Source of the DNA: Kastovskya adunca ATA6-11-RM4
GTDB taxonomy: Bacteria > Cyanobacteriota > Cyanobacteriia > Cyanobacteriales > Coleofasciculaceae
Assembly (NCBI GenBank): GCA_019359445.1
Contig: JAHHHJ010000006.1
Location: forward strand, 124,001-188,000
DNA: 64,000 nucleotides
Direction of reading: 5' to 3'
In this document: one piece after another, positions 40,156-48,740 of the stretch
Position numbering within the stretch: position 1 is the first letter of the stretch
How the letters are laid out: the number at the start of each line of letters is the position of its first letter
Notes under the pieces: model-generated
The model's database searches: none
What the model saw: the letters and a program-made list of their open reading frames with translations, nothing else
Told to the model about the DNA's origin: nothing
Program-made: the position numbers and the translations under genes

Positions 40156-41565
40156 ATGCTACACGATCCGAAGCAGGTGACACTGTTTCCCAAATTGCCC
40201 GACGAGGTGTTGCAGGAGATGAAGCACTATGGCACCGAGATCCAGCTAGAGGCAGGTGACGTGCTATTTTCCGAAGGGGATAAGGAGTACAACTTTCACG
40301 TTGTCCTAGAGGGCGAAATTCAGATTACCAAGTTTGTCGGTGGCGAGAAGAGACTGCTAACTATTCATCACCGAGGCGAGTTCATGGGCGAGCTTTCGCT
40401 GCTCACCGGAGCTGGTACAATTGCCAGCGCTCACGCGGCGATTGCGAGTCGCGTGCTGCGGATTGAGAGGGATGCTTTTAAGCGCATCATTGCTGAATGT
40501 TCCCCGCTAGCTGATGTCATCCTTTCAGCGATGGCAGGACGCACTAAAGACGTTGAGGCGCAGTTGCGACAACAGGAGAAGTTAGCGGCACTCGGTAAGC
40601 TGTCAGCGGGTTTGGCGCACGAGTTGAATAACCCCGCCGCCGCCGGACGACGAGCCGCAGGACAGTTGCGCGATCGCCTCCTCAACTCTCAAGCTCTAGC
40701 GTTGCGCCTCAACGCCGAGTGTCTCACAACCGAACAACTAGAAGTGCTGAACAAGATTCAGCATCAAGGGATCGTTTGCGCCACCACTTCCCCCCAACTC
40801 GATCCGCTGACGCGAAGCGATCGAGAAGACGCGATCGCAGATTGGTTGGAAATACACGACGTTAACGAAGGATGGAAATTTGCTCCCACCTTTGTCAATG
40901 CTGGACTAGATACCAAACAACTAGACACCCTTGCCGATTGCCTCGGTGCCGACTCCCTTTCGCCTGCACTGACGTGGCTAGAAGCAACACTGGCTTCCTC
41001 TGGACTGTTAGACGAAATTGAGCAAAGTACCGCCCGCATCTCCCAGTTGGTGAAAGCCGTTAAAGCTTACTCCTACATGGATCAAGCACCACTGCAAGAC
41101 ATCGATATCCATGAAGGAATCGAAAATACCCTCACCATCCTTGCTCATAAGCTCAAAAAAGGCGTCGTTGTCAATCGCCAGTATGATCAGAGCCTACCCC
41201 GCATTTGTGCTTATGGCAGCGAACTCAATCAAGTGTGGACGAATTTGATTGATAATGCGATTGATGCCACTGGTGGTAAGGGGAATATTTGGATACGCAC
41301 CTGGCGGGAAAATAATTGCGTCTTGGTAGAAATTGCTGACAATGGGACGGGTATCCCAACCGAAATTCAGTCCCGCATCTTTGAGCCATTTTTCACCACT
41401 AAAGGGGTGGGTGAAGGTAGTGGATTAGGTTTAGATATTGCTTACCGCATTGTCGTCAAACGGCATCAGGGCGACATTCGTGTTGATTCCCAACCGGGTG
41501 ATACTCGCTTTCGCGTTCATTTACCCATCAAGCAATCCTCGCCCCATAAGGAAGAGAAACCCTAA
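40156..41565 (+). CDS. cNMP-domain histidine kinase, paralogue
   Basis: A 469-residue close paralogue of the kinase at 37478 with the same order: cyclic-nucleotide-binding-like domain (ETQLEAGDVLFSEGD type core at about 25-110, EFMGELSLLTGAGTIAS), H-box H155 (LSAGLAHELNNPAAA), helical spacer, HATPase ([35 protein letters not shown]). Both genes start after the same AGGTGTTGTA-ATG segment, indicating duplication of the whole start region. Soluble. Substrate receiver unknown; it may share the response-regulator fusion with its paralogue or have a distant partner. Confidence 0.92.
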   Translation: MLHDPKQVTLFPKLPDEVLQEMKHYGTEIQLEAGDVLFSEGDKEYNFHVVLEGEIQITKFVGGEKRLLTIHHRGEFMGELSLLTGAGTIASAHAAIASRVLRIERDAFKRIIAECSPLADVILSAMAGRTKDVEAQLRQQEKLAALGKLSAGLAHELNNPAAAGRRAAGQLRDRLLNSQALALRLNAECLTTEQLEVLNKIQHQGIVCATTSPQLDPLTRSDREDAIADWLEIHDVNEGWKFAPTFVNAGLDTKQLDTLADCLGADSLSPALTWLEATLASSGLLDEIEQSTARISQLVKAVKAYSYMDQAPLQDIDIHEGIENTLTILAHKLKKGVVVNRQYDQSLPRICAYGSELNQVWTNLIDNAIDATGGKGNIWIRTWRENNCVLVEIADNGTGIPTEIQSRIFEPFFTTKGVGEGSGLGLDIAYRIVVKRHQGDIRVDSQPGDTRFRVHLPIKQSSPHKEEKP

Positions 41566-41641
41566 AAACTTCTCTCGGTATTACAAAAGACGCGATCGCC
41601 TCTTGCTCAAAAAAATCTATCTTTCTATCATCGATTGAACT

Positions 41642-42034
41642 ATGGATATTCGCTCCGCAAATACAAGACTGTTTGTCTCTGATGTCGAAGCTTGCTTTCA
41701 GTTTTACCGAGATGTAATGGAACTCCCAGTCATGCTCGAAGCCCTCAAAAATGGCTACGCGGAGTTTCAATTCGGAGAGACGACACTCGAACTATATAAC
41801 CGCGAAGAAATGGCACATATGATTGGAACCGCTCATCAGCCATCTTCCGCCGAATGCCAAGATAATGTAGGTTTGGTTGTTATCGTGTCTGACCTGGATA
41901 AGGCACATCAGGAACTCACCCACAAGGGGGTTAAGTTTACGATGGCTCCCTGGAATAATCCTTCCTACGGTCTCAAAACTGCTTATCTTCGCGACCCGGA
42001 TGGAACGTTAATCGGGTTATTTCAGCTTATATAA
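41642..42034 (+). CDS. VOC-family protein
   Basis: A 130-residue vicinal-oxygen-chelate fold protein (glyoxalase/bleomycin resistance/dioxygenase superfamily). Two beta-alpha-beta-beta-beta halves: SANTRLFVSDVEACFQFYRD and VGLVVIVSDLDKAHQELTHK, ending LKTAYLRDPDGTLIGLFQ, with the family's metal-ligand Glu position occupied by Gly-Leu here (LIGLFQL), so metal binding is uncertain. Cytosolic. It comes 76 bases after the second kinase and may be transcribed with it. Substrate unknown. Confidence 0.8.
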   Translation: MDIRSANTRLFVSDVEACFQFYRDVMELPVMLEALKNGYAEFQFGETTLELYNREEMAHMIGTAHQPSSAECQDNVGLVVIVSDLDKAHQELTHKGVKFTMAPWNNPSYGLKTAYLRDPDGTLIGLFQLI

Positions 42035-42341
42035 AGCGATCGCACTCAGATATTTTTAGCTCACACATCCTAGGAGTAATATTTGGCTGTTCGCGCTAGC
42101 CAAAGAGCTTGTTGAAGATGATCATCCCATGATTTCCGCAGGTGTTTGGGCGATCGCCGTGCCGTAAATAGGCTTTTTAGCTAAGGCGATCGCCTTTTGA
42201 ATAGAGACGTTAAATGCAACCTCTACAACGCATTACACATCTCTACAACTGCCCTATTTATCCTTCCTGGGCAAGTCATACTCATAATGAGTATGATTAA
42301 ACTAAGAGATAATACGACCCTGAGGAAGGAAAGAGGGAAGA
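42035..42341. other. Intergenic region with possible gene scrap
   Basis: A plus-strand frame around 42085-42165 reads FALAKELVEDDHPMISAGVW behind AGGAG but has no normal start codon, so it may be the tail of a lost gene. The second half holds the palindrome at 42276-42296. Confidence 0.35.
42276..42296. promoter_or_regulatory. 21-bp perfect palindrome, likely operator
   Basis: TCATACTCAT-A-ATGAGTATGA is a perfect 10-bp inverted repeat around one central base, 46 bases before the next start codon. This size and symmetry fit the operator of a dimeric repressor (ArsR-, MarR- or TetR-type). It would control the VOC and ferredoxin-lactamase genes. No regulator gene is adjacent. Confidence 0.6.
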
Positions 42342-42737
42342 TTGAAATTCAATCGCTTTGAACATCTCAATCTGTCTTGCCGGAATTTAGAGGCAACGAA
42401 AAGGTTTTACCAAAGTGTATTTCCCGATTGGTATGTTCGTGCTGAAGGTCACAACGGGGATAGTCGCTGGATGCATCTAGGCAGCAACCAGTTCTATCTG
42501 GCTCTTAATGATGCACCCGAATTGCAGCGCATCCATGAGATTTACGAAAACATCGGCATTAACCATGTAGGTTTTGCGATCGCTGACGGTGAGGAGATGA
42601 AAGCCTGGTTAGACAAGAACGGCATCGACTATTACACGATGACATCGCCGGAAACGAAGCACCGCATTTATGTCACTGACCCAGATGGTAACGAAGTTGA
42701 GTTGGTGGAATATCAAGAAGATTACCCCTTGAAGTAA
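42342..42737 (+). CDS. VOC-family protein (glyoxalase-like)
   Basis: A 131-residue VOC protein. N-terminal half: FEHLNLSCRNLEATKRFYQS with metal-ligand candidate His5-type position (F-E-H-L). C-terminal half: INHVGFAIADGEEMKAWLDK and a closing IYVTDPDGNEVELVEY, where the last Glu pair is the usual metal site. It starts at TTG behind GAGG, which I accept because the domain begins there. It is followed after 31 bases by the ferredoxin-lactamase gene, with which it likely forms an operon under the 42276 palindrome. The substrate is unknown; detoxification of a reactive carbonyl or antibiotic is plausible from the family. Confidence 0.85.
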   Translation: MKFNRFEHLNLSCRNLEATKRFYQSVFPDWYVRAEGHNGDSRWMHLGSNQFYLALNDAPELQRIHEIYENIGINHVGFAIADGEEMKAWLDKNGIDYYTMTSPETKHRIYVTDPDGNEVELVEYQEDYPLK

Positions 42738-42768
42738 GGCAAAACAACATAATATTTGGAGGTTAAAA

Positions 42769-43641
42769 ATGGCTCATCTTAGTCAACGTCGCTCGGAAAA
42801 TATTAGCGGTGATTTTTTCGTTGATAGTACTTGTATCGATTGCGATACCTGCCGTTGGATGACTCCGGAAGTGTTTTACCGAGAAAACGGACAGTCAGCG
42901 GTACATCATCAGCCTGCTAATGAAGAGGAACGTTTGCGATCGCTGCAAGCTCTTTTAGCTTGTCCTACGGCATCAATTGGGACGGTAGAAAAGCCGAAAG
43001 ATATCAAAGATGCTCAACTGAGTTTTCCGATTCCGATTGCAGAGAATGTTTACCATTGCGGCTATCACGCGGAAAATTCCTTTGGCGCGGCTAGTTATTT
43101 GATTGTGCGACCGGAGGGGAATATTTTAGTGGATTCTCCCCGCTTTACACCGCCCTTGGTGAAGCGAATTGAGGAACTAGGAGGGGTGCGTTACCTTTAT
43201 TTGACTCACAAAGATGATGTGGCAGATCATCAAAAGTATCACGACCACTTTGGGTGCGATCGCATTCTGCACGAAGATGAAATTACGGCAGGGACACGTA
43301 ATGTTGAAATTCAACTCACTGGTACAGAACCTAATCAATTAGCTCCTGATTTGCTAATTATTCCTGTCCCCGGTCACACAAAAGGTCATACCGTTCTTCT
43401 GTACAACAACAAATTCCTCTTTACAGGCGACCATCTCGCTTGGTCAGATGAACTTAACCAACTCATTGCTTTTCGCCGTGTCTGTTGGTACTCTTGGCCA
43501 GAGTTGATTGAGTCTATGGGTCGGTTGGCGAACTACTCTTTTGAGTGGGTACTTCCTGGACACGGACGCCGCCACCACGCCGATACAGAGACAATGCAAC
43601 AACAAATGCAGCAGTGCCTACAGTGGATGCGATCGCGTTAA
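42769..43641 (+). CDS. Ferredoxin fused to metallo-beta-lactamase-fold hydrolase
   Basis: A protein of 290 residues. Residues 1-75 form a small ferredoxin: C22-x2-C25-x2-C28 (STCIDCDTCRW) and a distal C65-P (LLACPTAS), binding one [4Fe-4S] cluster. Residues about 90-285 are an MBL-fold domain: YLTHKDDVADHQKYH (metal site with H147, D149/D150, D153, H154; the first HxH is altered to HxD), LIIPVPGHTKGHTVLLY, LFTGDHLAW and WVLPGHGRRHH. The ATG has a GGAGG box. Iron-sulfur plus MBL suggests a redox-dependent or thiol-related hydrolase. The VOC partner upstream hints at a shared small-molecule substrate. Confidence 0.88.
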   Translation: MAHLSQRRSENISGDFFVDSTCIDCDTCRWMTPEVFYRENGQSAVHHQPANEEERLRSLQALLACPTASIGTVEKPKDIKDAQLSFPIPIAENVYHCGYHAENSFGAASYLIVRPEGNILVDSPRFTPPLVKRIEELGGVRYLYLTHKDDVADHQKYHDHFGCDRILHEDEITAGTRNVEIQLTGTEPNQLAPDLLIIPVPGHTKGHTVLLYNNKFLFTGDHLAWSDELNQLIAFRRVCWYSWPELIESMGRLANYSFEWVLPGHGRRHHADTETMQQQMQQCLQWMRSR

Positions 43642-43652
43642 TCATTTAAACG

Positions 43653-44195
43653 TTAATCTACCACCCCAAATGACTCCCAGAACGCCTGAAATTCCTGCTC
43701 CGCCTTCTGGGAGTTAGCTGCTTTTGCGTCTAATACAGCTTGCGTAATCTCCCCATCTTCAAACTGCTTCTTCGCCAGTTCCCACTCCAGCTTTTTGAGT
43801 TGATAATCTTGCTTCCTCAGGGTTCCTTCCACCGAACCAACCCAGTTAGGAAAACCTAAATTTTGACTCTCCCAATCTGTATTTTCAATGCTGGCGATCG
43901 CTTGCTCTCCCAAAGCCGTTTTGCTCTTTTCCGTCAGGCTTTGAAAATTGCTCAAGGCTCCCTCAACCTGCTTGAGGTTGTTCAGGGAATTGTCTAAGGC
44001 AAACCTTTGGTCAAAGGTATACTCAGCCGGCTCATCAGGATGAACAGATTGCAACGTCAGGGTAGAGGGATTCCCCTCAGCTACAGGTGAATCTGGCGAT
44101 CGCTGATTGGAATTCGCCCGCAGTATACCCGCCCCCATAAAGGGAATCAGCATCAACGCCCCAGTTGCTAAAAGTATTGATACCTTACGTTTCAT
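43653..44195 (-). CDS. Exported hypothetical protein
   Basis: A protein of 180 residues. A signal peptide or anchor (VSILLATGALMLIPFMGAG) is followed by a soluble, mostly helical part: FDQRFALDNSLNNLKQVEGA, NWVGSVEGTLRKQDYQLKK and KAANSQKAEQEFQAFWESFG. I chose the ATG at 44195 with GGAG seven bases upstream; the open frame continues 31 codons further. It lies about 80 bases downstream of the permease gene on the same strand and may be co-transcribed. No family recognised. Confidence 0.7.
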   Translation of the reverse strand: MKRKVSILLATGALMLIPFMGAGILRANSNQRSPDSPVAEGNPSTLTLQSVHPDEPAEYTFDQRFALDNSLNNLKQVEGALSNFQSLTEKSKTALGEQAIASIENTDWESQNLGFPNWVGSVEGTLRKQDYQLKKLEWELAKKQFEDGEITQAVLDAKAANSQKAEQEFQAFWESFGVVD

Positions 44196-44275
44196 GATTA
44201 GTCTCCAAGATAAAACTGACAGTTTGGGCTGTCTGCTACCTTCTTCAACTTTAGCTAAGAGTTTTCCGTGAATTT

Positions 44276-45154
44276 TTAACGACGCCAACGGGGATTAATA
44301 AACTCACTCAATCCCTCTCCTAACAGCGATAGCCCCACCACCATCGAAGTCATTGCCAAACCCGGAAATAATGCCGTCCACCAAATACCAGTTGGTAGGG
44401 CGTCAAGTGCCTGACGTAAGTCTTGTCCCCACTCCGGCGTTTGTTCCGGCAGTCCCAAACCTAAGAATCCCAAGCCGCCTAAGATTAAGATGGCATCCGC
44501 TGCATTGAGAGTAAACAGCACGGGTACGCTTTGAATCACGTTCAGGAACAAGTAGCGAGATAGCACGCGGCTGGTGGGAGCGCCCATCGCTTGTGCGGCT
44601 TCGATGAATAGCTCTGTTTTCACGCTAGTGGTGTGGTTGCGAACGACGCGGTAATACTGCGGGATATAGGAGATACTAAGAGCGATCGCCGCATTAAATA
44701 TCCCTCGCCCCACCACAAACGCCAGCGTCACCGACAGCAACAACCCCGGTAAGGTGTAGATGGTATCCATCAAAAACAACAACACCCGATCCAATTTGCC
44801 GCCGATGTAGCCACTCACCAAACCTAACGGTACACCGATAATCAAACTCAGCGTCGTTGCCAGCACAACCACTTGCAGCGCCGCCTGAGAGGCAAACAGT
44901 GTACGAGAAAAGACATCGTACCCCTGGCGATTCGTACCAAACCAATGCCGCGCTCCTGGCGGCTCATGAATTGGGTTACTCAGAGACTCCAGCGGATTTT
45001 GCAGCCATCCCCACGCCTGAAAGGCAGGAGCAAAAACGGCAATCAAGACAAAAACAACAGTAATCGCCAGTCCCACCATCATCAACTGCATTGAGAGACT
45101 AGGACGCGCCGACAAGCGAAAAAAGCGGAGCGGAGTAAATTTGGTTGTGGTCAT
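44276..45154 (-). CDS. ABC transporter permease, DppC/OppC type
   Basis: A 292-residue inner-membrane permease of the binding-protein-dependent transport family for peptides or nickel. The N-terminal OppC-like region contains HEPPGARHWFGTNRQGYDVF. Six helices follow, with the EAA loop in IEAAQAMGAPTSRVLSRYLF (E-A-A-x3-G). No ATPase, partner permease (DppB) or binding-protein gene is in the window, so it is an orphan whose partners lie elsewhere. The 3' end is followed by a small exported protein gene. Substrate unknown. Confidence 0.9.
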   Translation of the reverse strand: MTTTKFTPLRFFRLSARPSLSMQLMMVGLAITVVFVLIAVFAPAFQAWGWLQNPLESLSNPIHEPPGARHWFGTNRQGYDVFSRTLFASQAALQVVVLATTLSLIIGVPLGLVSGYIGGKLDRVLLFLMDTIYTLPGLLLSVTLAFVVGRGIFNAAIALSISYIPQYYRVVRNHTTSVKTELFIEAAQAMGAPTSRVLSRYLFLNVIQSVPVLFTLNAADAILILGGLGFLGLGLPEQTPEWGQDLRQALDALPTGIWWTALFPGLAMTSMVVGLSLLGEGLSEFINPRWRR

Positions 45155-45405
45155 GGAGAAAGTGTTACCTAAAGGCTATGTCTATGTGGCTAAATAGTAT
45201 GTCTATTTCATAAAATATTGTAAATTTACCATCAAATGGAAGTGCTAGTTTGAACGGAATTAATGCCTCCTGCCTAATTTCCCTATCAAGATACACGTCA
45301 TCTAAGTTATAAACTGGATAGGTTGTCATATAACTTAGCTCAAAAAGATTTTCTTTCTAATGAATGTCTTTATCAGAGATATACCCAAGAGAATTTTTAT
45401 AAGTC

Positions 45406-46986
45406 ATGTATAAATCTGTTCAACTCTTTAAGGCTCCTTTTTTTCTAGCCGCAATAATTATATTTTTTTGTTGGCTTATACTATTAGCTAGTAGTGGGGC
45501 TTTTTTTGATGGTTATCACTTTGCTGATGACCACGAAATTGCTGCTATGTATCATGATTTAAATGCTAATGGATCAAGTCTAATTAATACAATTGTTCAA
45601 TGGGTTAAGTATGATGACTTAGGTGGCAGATTCCGACCCATTTACTATATCCACAGAATTTTGCAAACAAAGCTGTTTGGCTTTAATTTGTTTATCTGGT
45701 CTTTATATAACTTTGCTTTGGCAGTTTTTTCTACGTTTTTATTTTTTATATTTGCTCAACTTCTACATTTTTCTTTTCATATCTCGCTTCTATTTGCCTT
45801 CCTAATTACCTTAGGTTCACAATCTGAAGTTTGGTGGCAATTGGGACCCGCCGAAACTCTAGGCACATTTTTGCTTTCAGTTAGCCTTGTCTTTTTAGTC
45901 CTCAGTGTAAAATCAAGCAATTCCAAATTCAACTGGGAAATTTTGTTCCTTGTTTTTACAGTTTTATTATCACTAACTAAAGAAAGCTTTATTCTCATTC
46001 TACCAGCACTCGCTTTTCTCAAGGTTTGGATTTTTCGGAAAGAGAATAATCTGCCTTGGAAGCAAGCTATTCAAAAAAATATTTTAATCACTACTTTTCT
46101 TTCAATTATTTTTACTTTAGAAATTATCTATATTAAATACTATGTTGGAACTGACTTTGGATACGCTGGCTATGAAGGATTTAATTATCTTAATTTCTCT
46201 CGAACTTTAGATAGTATAAATCAACAACTTTTTATATGGCTTATTCTGGTCGGCTTTATTTTAGTTTTTCTGGAAGCAAGGATAATTAAAAACCATACAT
46301 ATTTTTATATTATTCAAAACCTTTACGAAGTCATAATCTTATTTTCATTAATTTTATTTCCTCAAGTACTACTTTACTCTAAATCAGGAATATCTTATAG
46401 CTACAGATATCTAATTCCCGCTGTTTTTGGCTATGCTATGTTAATTTTATTTTTAGTTAACTTTATCAAACAGAATAAAATTATCCACCTATTATTTTCA
46501 TTAATTATTACTATTAATCTTTGTAGCCAGTTTCACTTAGCTTGGCATAATTCTTATATATTCTCAAAGGCAGGAGAGACTACAACTGCCTTGCTAAATA
46601 CAATAGAGGTAAACACTAAGCCTCTAAGTAAAATATTAATAGTTGCCGATCCCATTAATCATCAACAATGGGCGATTTCTATGAAAAGATATCTTGCTTT
46701 TATTGCCGACAGAAGCAATCTCTATTTAAGCCTTTACAAAAATGGAAGTACAACTTACGATTTTCTTGATCCTGAGACTGTAAAAAGCTTTTATAATTAT
46801 CAAACTTTGAGCAAGATTAAAGATAAGAAAGAAATTGATTGTGTTGTTATTCCTATCGATCTAAATGAGAAATTTTTACAGGACTCAACAGATTGGTTGG
46901 TGATTGATAATTTTAATAGTTATACGTTTCGTGCTTTAACGACTCCCAATAGTTATTTTAAGTTTTCTATTTACTGCAAAAAATAA
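45406..46986 (+). CDS. Polytopic membrane protein, GT-C glycosyltransferase-like
   Basis: A 526-residue, strongly A/T-rich gene. The product has about ten or eleven membrane helices and a small C-terminal soluble part. The first extracytoplasmic loop carries acidic residues (FADDHEIAAMYHD), the usual place of the catalytic Asp in GT-C enzymes that use polyprenyl-phosphate sugars. Downstream are LGSQSEVWWQLGPAETLGTF and SYSYRYLIPAVFGYAMLILF. These resemble the PMT/oligosaccharide-type membrane glycosyltransferases of cyanobacteria, but I cannot place it in a family. The base composition differs sharply from its G/C-richer neighbours, which suggests transfer. Confidence 0.65.
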   Translation: MYKSVQLFKAPFFLAAIIIFFCWLILLASSGAFFDGYHFADDHEIAAMYHDLNANGSSLINTIVQWVKYDDLGGRFRPIYYIHRILQTKLFGFNLFIWSLYNFALAVFSTFLFFIFAQLLHFSFHISLLFAFLITLGSQSEVWWQLGPAETLGTFLLSVSLVFLVLSVKSSNSKFNWEILFLVFTVLLSLTKESFILILPALAFLKVWIFRKENNLPWKQAIQKNILITTFLSIIFTLEIIYIKYYVGTDFGYAGYEGFNYLNFSRTLDSINQQLFIWLILVGFILVFLEARIIKNHTYFYIIQNLYEVIILFSLILFPQVLLYSKSGISYSYRYLIPAVFGYAMLILFLVNFIKQNKIIHLLFSLIITINLCSQFHLAWHNSYIFSKAGETTTALLNTIEVNTKPLSKILIVADPINHQQWAISMKRYLAFIADRSNLYLSLYKNGSTTYDFLDPETVKSFYNYQTLSKIKDKKEIDCVVIPIDLNEKFLQDSTDWLVIDNFNSYTFRALTTPNSYFKFSIYCKK

Positions 46987-47089
46987 CTTAAAATATTGAG
47001 AGGCTCTAAAAAATAAACTGGATGCAACTGAAGAGTTTTCCTTAGTTGCATCCATATAAAGTTAGTCAAGTATTTCTACTAAACCATTA

Positions 47090-48490
47090 TTAGTTAGTGG
47101 CTGAAACCCCTGCTGGCAGATAGCTTTCAATTAGCTTTCGATACTCACTCTTTTGTTTGATCCCTTGAACATGCTGTACTAATTCTTTGTCTTTGAAGAA
47201 CTGTACGGTAGGCGTCCCCGTCACCTGGGCGTTCTCGGCAATCTCTCGCTCTTTGTCAATGTCAATTTCAACAAAGTGAATTTTGCCATCAAACTCATCC
47301 ACCACTTTGTTGAGAATTGGCTTGAGGGTGTGGCAAGGGCCGCAGTTGGGAGAAACATACTTCACCATTATCAGGCGATCGCTTTCATGAAATAGCTTCC
47401 GCAACGCGTAGCCGCCTTCATGACGCGTATGAGCAATATTGAATACTTCTTCTGGTGATGCAGTCGTCTTCTCTTCCGTTAGTTCCGCTTCCGGTGGCGT
47501 TTCTGAAGATGGTTGCTGCTGGTGATACTCAGTAATCAACTGATGAGTAGAAAGCCAACGTTCGGCTAACATTGCTGCCATACAACCTGTACCCGCCGCA
47601 GTAATGGCTTGACGGAACTCATGATCCTGCACATCCCCAGCCGCATAGACGCCTTCGGTGTTCGTTTCTACCGAACCTGGCTTCGTCACAATGTAACCGA
47701 CATCATCTAGTTCTAGCTGTCCCTTAAACAAAGACGTATTCGGTTTGTGACCGATCGCGTAAAACAGCCCCTTAACATGCAGGTCGCTCTCCTCACCTGT
47801 CTGAGTATTGCGAACTCTCACACCAGTCATCCGACCATTCTCACCGAAAACATCGACTGGCTCAGTGTTCCAGTGCACTGTAATTTTCGGGTTATTCAGA
47901 ACGCGGTCTTGCATGGCTTTACTTGCCCGCAGCTCATCCCGTCGGACTAAGAGGTTGATATGGTCGCCATACTTCGTCAGGTAAACCGCTTCCTCCGCTG
48001 CTGAGTCACCACCACCGACTACCGCCAATGGCGCACCGTGGAAAATCGGTGTCGCACCATCACAAATCGCACAAGCCGAAATACCGTGACTCCAAAACTC
48101 ACCTTCGCAAGGCAGCCCCAAGCGTTTCGCCGTCGCCCCCGTAGCAATCACAAGGCTATGAGCTTTAACTTCCCGTTCGTCAGAGCGGACAGTAAAAGGA
48201 CGCTGGCTCAAATCAACGTAGGTAACATCTTCTGTATAGCACTCCGTCCCCCAGCGCTCTGCCTGGGCTTTCATCCGATCCATCAACTGCGGGCCGGTTA
48301 TCCCTTCCGGAAAACCAGGAAAGTTTTCCACCTCGGTAGTGGTCATCAACTGCCCTCCCGGTAGTCCCCCAGCCTGAAAGCCTTCAAACATTACAGGCTT
48401 CAAATTCGCCCGTGCTGCGTAGATAGCAGCAGTATATCCAGCCGGGCCAGAGCCGATAATGACTACATTTTCTACTTGTGGATTAGACAT
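47090..48490 (-). CDS. NTRC: NADPH thioredoxin reductase-thioredoxin fusion (NTRC)
   Basis: A 466-residue fusion. Residues 1-320 are NADPH-dependent thioredoxin reductase: [19 protein letters not shown], the redox pair in [12 protein letters not shown] (CxxC), [20 protein letters not shown] and [21 protein letters not shown] Pro/Glu/Ser linker follows to about 350, then a thioredoxin domain with [16 protein letters not shown] (the usual W replaced by N) and [16 protein letters not shown] reduces 2-Cys peroxiredoxin and regulates chloroplast or cyanobacterial metabolism with NADPH in the dark. Cytosolic. The symbol should not be confused with the nitrogen regulator NtrC. The ATG at 48490 gives full length. 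Confidence 0.97.
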   Translation of the reverse strand: MSNPQVENVVIIGSGPAGYTAAIYAARANLKPVMFEGFQAGGLPGGQLMTTTEVENFPGFPEGITGPQLMDRMKAQAERWGTECYTEDVTYVDLSQRPFTVRSDEREVKAHSLVIATGATAKRLGLPCEGEFWSHGISACAICDGATPIFHGAPLAVVGGGDSAAEEAVYLTKYGDHINLLVRRDELRASKAMQDRVLNNPKITVHWNTEPVDVFGENGRMTGVRVRNTQTGEESDLHVKGLFYAIGHKPNTSLFKGQLELDDVGYIVTKPGSVETNTEGVYAAGDVQDHEFRQAITAAGTGCMAAMLAERWLSTHQLITEYHQQQPSSETPPEAELTEEKTTASPEEVFNIAHTRHEGGYALRKLFHESDRLIMVKYVSPNCGPCHTLKPILNKVVDEFDGKIHFVEIDIDKEREIAENAQVTGTPTVQFFKDKELVQHVQGIKQKSEYRKLIESYLPAGVSATN

Positions 48491-48740
48491 ACTATAAATG
48501 AACTCATAACGACTACGCTTAAATTAGTATAGCGGTTTTTGAGCAGATAAGGTAGCCCGTGGGAAGTGTTAGTGTAATCTGGCAGAAAACCCGTCCCTTT
48601 ACTCAGAGGTCAGCAGGTAATTTTCCTGGCGAGTTTAACTTCTGACAGCAAACGGGGAATCCTCAAGGTACAGTTTGCTGTCTGTCAGACCCTTCCCACC
48701 TTAAGCAACTTTAAGCACTTAACAGCAGTAGGTAATCGTT

